The notes below the pieces were generated by a model. The model was not told the DNA's origin, made no database searches, and worked only from the letters and a program-made list of their open reading frames with translations. The position numbers and the translations under genes were made by a program. From an uncultured Actinomycetes bacterium (GTDB lineage: Bacteria; Actinomycetota; Thermoleophilia; Gaiellales; F1-60-MAGs149), in contig CAIQOY010000068.1 of assembly GCA_903873565.1 (NCBI GenBank), positions 1 through 5,112 of the forward strand: a stretch of 5,112 nucleotides of DNA, read 5' to 3'. Below, piece after piece: positions 1 through 5,112 of the stretch. Each line of letters opens with the position of its first letter. Positions within the stretch are counted from its first letter, which is position 1.

Positions 1-973
1 CCAGGACCTCGACTACGGCATCCCCGACTACGCCTACGACGCCGCCTACCGGGACCTCTCCGAGCTGCCCGACGTGCCGCGCCGCACGACCTTCACGCTC
101 AAGGGCGACGACACGATCATGGCCAGCACCTGGTACACGACCTGGAACGGGCGCACGCGGCGGCTGATCGCCCTCTACCCCAAGGTGCCGCAGCGCCAGC
201 GGATGCCGCTGGTGCTCGTCTTCCACGGCGCGGGCGGCCGCGCGCTCTGCGACCGCACCTTCGGCAACGTGCCCGGGCAGTACCGCTTCGTGGTGGCCTG
301 CATCGACGGCCAGGGCGTGCGCAGCCGCGGCTACTCGTACGGCGCCGCCCAGCACCTCGCCGACAACGCGCAGGTGATCGACCACCTGCGCCGGCGCCTG
401 CCCGGCCTGCGCATCGACCGCTCCCGGCTGATCGTCGCCGGCGGCTCGATGGGCGGCCAGGAGGCGCTCCTGTTCGGGGCGCTGTACCCGCAGCTCGCGC
501 AGACGATCGTGGCGATGGACATGCCGACCGACATGGGCAAGCGCTTCTGGAAGCTGCCGCGCTACCGCCAGATCGCGCTCTACAACGAGTGCCTCGCGAC
601 GCCCCAGCAGGACCCCGACTGCTACGCCAGGCGCAGCCCGCAGTCGGTGGCGGGGATCCTCGCCAACTCGAGCCAGCGGATGATCCTCTACTGGTCGGTC
701 AACGACGACATCTCGCCGCCCGAGCAGGCCCCCGCCTTCGCCCGCGCGGTGCGCGCCGCGAACCCGGGGCGCCCCTTCCTGATCCGGATCGGCAACTGGG
801 TGCACGGCGGCGCGTGGGCGCCCGTCTCGTCGAACTTCGAGTGGCTGGCCGACGCGGGCCTCGTGCCCGACTCCGCCCGGGCGGCGACCCGCTACCCGGC
901 GGGCTACCGCATCCAGGTCGACGCCGCCACGTGGATCGACGACCTGCCGGCCTTCCACGCGGACGACGAGTAG
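1..973 (+). CDS. Secreted-type serine alpha/beta-hydrolase (esterase / prolyl-oligopeptidase-like), 5' end missing
   Basis: The reading frame is open from the window edge (first full codon at position 2) to TAG at 971-973, so the gene starts outside the window. The GTG at 74 is internal, because the 24 codons before it read as sensible protein. Counting that GTG as residue 1, the alpha/beta-hydrolase signatures are an oxyanion-type FHGAGG (50-55), the nucleophile elbow GGSMGG (123-128, Ser125), a likely acid Asp211 (or 212) in SVNDD, and His244 in NWVHGG. The order Ser-Asp-His and the spacing fit the fold. From memory, the GSMGGQE elbow followed by a TDM segment resembles actinobacterial 'prolyl oligopeptidase family serine peptidase' proteins and, more loosely, PHB-depolymerase-like esterases. 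Cys173 and Cys183 could form a disulfide, which would fit export, but any signal peptide is outside the window. Substrate is unknown. It lies 34 bases upstream of argF on the same strand, with no evident functional link. Confidence 0.85.
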   Translation, partial: QDLDYGIPDYAYDAAYRDLSELPDVPRRTTFTLKGDDTIMASTWYTTWNGRTRRLIALYPKVPQRQRMPLVLVFHGAGGRALCDRTFGNVPGQYRFVVACIDGQGVRSRGYSYGAAQHLADNAQVIDHLRRRLPGLRIDRSRLIVAGGSMGGQEALLFGALYPQLAQTIVAMDMPTDMGKRFWKLPRYRQIALYNECLATPQQDPDCYARRSPQSVAGILANSSQRMILYWSVNDDISPPEQAPAFARAVRAANPGRPFLIRIGNWVHGGAWAPVSSNFEWLADAGLVPDSARAATRYPAGYRIQVDAATWIDDLPAFHADDE

Positions 974-987
974 GGACAGGCGCCCGG

Positions 988-1004
988 GGCCCCGTCGCGG
1001 GGCT
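988..1004 (+). other. GC-rich hairpin just upstream of the argF start
   Basis: GCCCCG at 989-994 pairs perfectly with CGGGGC at 998-1003 around a 3-base TCG loop, and a G-T wobble at 988/1004 can extend the stem. A second CGGGG at 985-989 can instead pair with the same CCCCG, so two mutually exclusive pairings are possible. No T-run follows, so it is not a standard intrinsic terminator. It ends four bases before the argF ATG and would bury the only G-rich stretch near that start. In DNA this GC-rich such stems arise often by chance, so function is a guess. Confidence 0.3.
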
Positions 1005-1007
1005 ACC

Positions 1008-1937
1008 ATGGCGCCCCTGATGGGCGACCGCGACCTGCTCACGATCGGCGACCTCGACGCGGCGACCCTGCACGCGCTGATCGCCGACGCGCGCGCCGCC
1101 AAGGCCGATCCCGGCGCGCTGGCGCCGATCCTCGCGGGGCGCACCGTGCTCGTCCACTTCACGAAGGCCTCGACGCGCACGCGCCTCTCGGTCGAGACGG
1201 CCGTGACCCGCCTCGGCGGCCACCCGGTGTTCGCCCGCGGCGACGAGCTGCAGATGGGCCGCGGCGAGCCGATCGCCGACACGGCCCGCGTGGTGTCGCG
1301 GATGTGCGACGCGATCGTGATCCGCACCTTCGCGCAGGCCGACGTCGAGGAGCTCGCCCGCCACGCCGACGTCCCCGTGGTCAACGCCCTCACCGACGAC
1401 CACCACCCCCTGCAGGCGCTGGCCGACCTGATGACCATCGAGGAGCGCCTCGGCGAGCTCGCCGGCCTGACCGTGGCCTGGGTCGGCGACGGCAACAACG
1501 TGCTGCACTCGCTGGCCGAGGCGGCCGCCCTAGCCGGGATGCACGTGCGCATCGCGAGCCCCGCGGGCTACGAGCCGGACGCCGCGATCCTCGCGGGCGC
1601 GCAGGCCGTGGCCGCCGCCCACGGCGGCTCGGTCGCCCTCGTCGGGTCGCCGGCGGCCGCGGTGGCCGACGCCGACGTCGTGGTCACGGACGTGTTCGTG
1701 TCGATGGGCGAGGAGGCGCAGGCCGCCGAGAAGCTGGCCGCCTTCGCCGGCCACCAGGTCGACGCGGCGCTGATGGCGCAGGCCAAGCCAACGGCCGTCT
1801 TCCTGCACTGCCTGCCCGCGCACCGCGGCGAGGAGGTCGCGGCGGAGGTGATCGACGGGCCGCAGTCGGCGGTCTGGGACGAGGCCGAGAACCGCCTGCA
1901 CACGACCATCGCGGTCCTGCGCCACCTGCTCGGCTGA
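1008..1937 (+). CDS. argF: Ornithine carbamoyltransferase (anabolic OTCase)
   Basis: Cytosolic enzyme that makes citrulline and phosphate from carbamoyl phosphate and L-ornithine in arginine biosynthesis; family members usually work as trimers. The 309 residues match the normal family length. The carbamoyl-phosphate loop STRTR is at 55-59 (in FTKASTRTR), HPLQALADL at 133-141, the ornithine-domain GDGNN at 160-164, DVFVSMGEE at 228-236 (family SMG loop), and the diagnostic HCLPAHRGEEV at 267-277 with Cys268. The last two separate it from aspartate carbamoyltransferase. Small departures from what I recall as usual are Val62 where RxSFE normally has Phe, Phe230 where DxWVSMG has Trp, and Leu135 in HPxQ. 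ATG 1008 is chosen as the first in-frame ATG after the upstream stop; Met5 (position 1020) is an equally believable start, and neither has a good Shine-Dalgarno. No other arg gene is visible. The next gene begins 12 bases after its stop. Confidence 0.96.
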   Translation: MAPLMGDRDLLTIGDLDAATLHALIADARAAKADPGALAPILAGRTVLVHFTKASTRTRLSVETAVTRLGGHPVFARGDELQMGRGEPIADTARVVSRMCDAIVIRTFAQADVEELARHADVPVVNALTDDHHPLQALADLMTIEERLGELAGLTVAWVGDGNNVLHSLAEAAALAGMHVRIASPAGYEPDAAILAGAQAVAAAHGGSVALVGSPAAAVADADVVVTDVFVSMGEEAQAAEKLAAFAGHQVDAALMAQAKPTAVFLHCLPAHRGEEVAAEVIDGPQSAVWDEAENRLHTTIAVLRHLLG

Positions 1938-1939
1938 GG
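1936..1939 (+). promoter_or_regulatory. Ribosome binding site of the channel-like gene, overlapping the argF stop
   Basis: GAGG lies 10 bases before the ATG at 1950 and shares bases with the argF TGA (1935-1937). Ribosomes finishing argF would stop on this site, so translational coupling of the two genes is likely. The site supports ATG 1950 as the start. The spacing is slightly long. Confidence 0.5.
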
Positions 1940-1949
1940 CCCGAACGAG

Positions 1950-2750
1950 ATGGAGCGCAGCGACCGGCACCTGGAGGAGCTCGACGCCAGGCTCCGGCGG
2001 CCGCTCCTGATCGCCTCCTGCGTCGCGCTCGCCGGCATCGGCGTGCGGGTGGTGTTCGCGGGGACCCATCCGGCGCGCTACGCGGGGGACATGCTCGTCC
2101 ACACCGCCTGGGCCGCCTTCCTGGTCGCCTGGGTCCTGCTCCTCCTCGCCGCACCCGACCGCTGGCGCCTCGTGCGGCGGCACTGGTACCTGACCGCGGT
2201 CGCCGTGCTGGGCCCCTTCGCGCTCGCGGCCACCGTCCTCGGTCCCTACGCCGACGTGGCGTCGATCGGCGCCGTGGTGCTGCTCGCGCCGCTCGCCAGC
2301 TGGCTGCTCGACCGCGGGTCGCTGCGCTACCTGCTCCTGCTCGGGCTGCTGATCCTCGGGACCGCGACCCTCGGGTTCTGGCGCGCCGAGGACACGAGCT
2401 TCGGGGCGGCGCTGTACTGGGCCGCCACCGCGATCACCGTCGGCCCGCAGGGCGCGACCGCCTCACAGGGCGAGACCATGGCGATGACCGTGGTGCTGGG
2501 CTTCCTCGGCGTCGGGTTCTTCGCGGTGGTGATCGGCGCGCTGGTCTCGACCCTCATGCAGCGCCAGCAGCGGGCGCTCGAGCACGCGGCGCGCGCGGAC
2601 CTCGACGACGAGCTCGAGGAGCTCGGGGAGCAGGTCGAGGAGGTCGCGCAGCGGTCCGAGGTCGACAACGCGCTGCTCCTGGCGAAGCTCGACGAGCTGA
2701 TGGCGCGCATGGACGCGATCGAAGAGCGGCTGCCTCCGCCCGACCGCTAG
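1950..2750 (+). CDS. Voltage-gated K+ channel-like membrane protein with altered selectivity filter and C-terminal coiled coil
   Basis: The 266 residues show six hydrophobic segments at about 19-37, 48-69, 79-97, 102-120, 125-144 and 177-202, with a re-entrant pore-loop-like segment at about 149-175 between the fifth and sixth. This is the S1-S6 plan of bacterial Kv-type channels. The S2-S3 linker (APDRWRLVRRHW) and the S5-pore-S6 stretch (ALYWAATAITVG, then a glycine-rich last helix with GFLGVGFF) resemble that family. Two hallmarks are missing: the filter TVGYGD reads TVGPQG (163-168), and the fourth helix lacks regularly spaced arginines. Residues about 205-261 are charged and form a predicted coiled coil (hydrophobic positions at 222, 225, 229, 232 and then 240, 243, 247, 250, 254, 257, 261), suggesting oligomerisation in the cytoplasm. 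The membrane-channel fold is well supported, but K+ conduction is doubtful. Other possibilities are a non-selective channel, a sensor, or a non-conducting relative. It follows argF by 12 bases. Confidence 0.8.
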   Translation: MERSDRHLEELDARLRRPLLIASCVALAGIGVRVVFAGTHPARYAGDMLVHTAWAAFLVAWVLLLLAAPDRWRLVRRHWYLTAVAVLGPFALAATVLGPYADVASIGAVVLLAPLASWLLDRGSLRYLLLLGLLILGTATLGFWRAEDTSFGAALYWAATAITVGPQGATASQGETMAMTVVLGFLGVGFFAVVIGALVSTLMQRQQRALEHAARADLDDELEELGEQVEEVAQRSEVDNALLLAKLDELMARMDAIEERLPPPDR

Positions 2751-2760
2751 CCCGCCCGGG

Positions 2761-4836
<2,076 letters not shown>

Positions 4837-4841
4837 CAGGG

Positions 4842-4845
4842 CTCC
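4842..4845 (-). promoter_or_regulatory. Ribosome binding site of the DUF255 gene
   Basis: On the minus strand GGAG precedes the ATG (4836-4834) by 5 bases. It is the only Shine-Dalgarno-like motif close to this start, and the protein then begins at the family's usual N-terminus (PNRLAAETSPYL), so start and site support each other. No separate promoter is recognisable in the 34-base gap behind it. Confidence 0.55.
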
Positions 4846-4870
4846 GTGGGGTGGTCGTCCGGACCGGGCG

Positions 4871-5112
4871 TCAGGCCGGGGCGAGCACCGGCAGGCCGAC
4901 CGCGCGACAGGCCTCCTGCAGGCGACCGTCGTAGGTCATGACCGCGGTGGGCTCCTCGAGCGCGAGCGCCGTGGCGATGTGGATGGCGTCGAGCGACCGC
5001 AGCGCGACGCCCGGAGCGACCTGGGCGGCGACGGCGATGACCGCCCGCGAGATGTCGACGCGGTCGACCAGGTCCAGCATCGACTGCAGCCGTCGCGCGG
5101 CGTCGCCCCCGG
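4871..5112 (-). CDS. PIN-domain ribonuclease (VapC-type toxin-like), N-terminal part missing
   Basis: The frame is open from the right edge to TGA (4873-4871), giving 79 complete codons. The ATG at 5080-5078 is internal, because the ten codons before it (GGDAARRLQS) continue a believable helix. What is seen is the C-terminal half of a PIN domain: LRSLDAIHIATAL, with the conserved metal-binding Asp encoded at 4990-4988, and VMTYDGRL, with the last conserved Asp at 4930-4928, ending in the common GLPVLAP. Family members are about 130-140 residues, so some 55-60 residues, including the first acidic residues, lie outside the window. PIN/VapC proteins cut RNA (often tRNA or rRNA) using Mg2+ and are usually paired with an antitoxin encoded just upstream. 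That position is beyond the edge, so toxin-antitoxin status cannot be checked. It lies 34 bases upstream of the DUF255 gene, so read-through is possible. Confidence 0.88.
   Translation of the reverse strand, partial: GGDAARRLQSMLDLVDRVDISRAVIAVAAQVAPGVALRSLDAIHIATALALEEPTAVMTYDGRLQEACRAVGLPVLAPA

Noticed and set aside
74..76. GTG as the start of the hydrolase gene
   Set aside because: The frame continues upstream to the window edge with plausible protein sequence, and no Shine-Dalgarno precedes this GTG.
699..1508. Minus-strand open frame (269 codons) opposite the hydrolase end and argF
   Set aside because: Low-complexity His/Arg/Gly-rich translation, antisense to motif-bearing sequence; stop codons are simply rare at this GC content.
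1530..2183. Overlapping minus-strand open frames opposite argF and the channel-like gene
   Set aside because: Several frames are open at once in the same place, which is the mark of GC bias rather than coding; none has a recognisable motif.
2430..2460. A frameshift or pseudogene explaining the missing TVGYGD filter
   Set aside because: The frame is continuous, the helices on both sides are intact, and no neighbouring frame restores YGD.
5078..5080. ATG as the start of a 69-residue PIN protein
   Set aside because: This would leave only half a PIN domain without its first acidic residues; the frame is open to the edge, so the gene is cut by the window rather than truncated.

Overview
This is a very GC-rich window (roughly three quarters G+C by eye) with strong G/C preference at third codon positions and almost no intergenic space. 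Together with the protein types, this suggests a high-GC actinobacterium. A Thermoleophilia/Solirubrobacterales-like lineage is my guess from general resemblance; no marker gene here proves it.

Layout, left to right. (1) Positions 1-973, plus strand: the C-terminal part of a serine alpha/beta-hydrolase (esterase or prolyl-oligopeptidase-like), cut by the left edge. (2) 1008-1937, plus: a complete ornithine carbamoyltransferase gene (argF), the citrulline-forming step of arginine biosynthesis. (3) 1950-2750, plus: a complete membrane protein built like a six-helix voltage-gated K+ channel, with a pore loop and a C-terminal coiled coil. The usual TVGYGD filter reads TVGPQG, and the S4 helix has no arginine ladder. 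(4) 2761-4836, minus: a complete DUF255/YyaL (SSP411/spermatogenesis-associated protein 20) family protein, with an N-terminal thioredoxin-like domain carrying CHWC and a large alpha-helical barrel domain. (5) 4871-5112, minus: the C-terminal part of a PIN-domain (VapC-type) ribonuclease, cut by the right edge.

The three plus-strand genes run in one direction with gaps of 34 and 12 bases. The channel-like gene's ribosome binding site overlaps the argF stop codon, so those two at least are probably co-transcribed. The two minus-strand genes are also tandem (34-base gap) and converge on the plus-strand genes, with only 10 bases between the opposing stop codons. No gap exceeds 300 bases. I see no RNA genes, mobile elements, CRISPR arrays or long repeats. 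The genes do not form an obvious pathway.

I do not see a clearly new multi-gene system. The most unusual object is the channel-like protein with its altered filter, missing voltage sensor and long coiled coil, tightly linked to argF.
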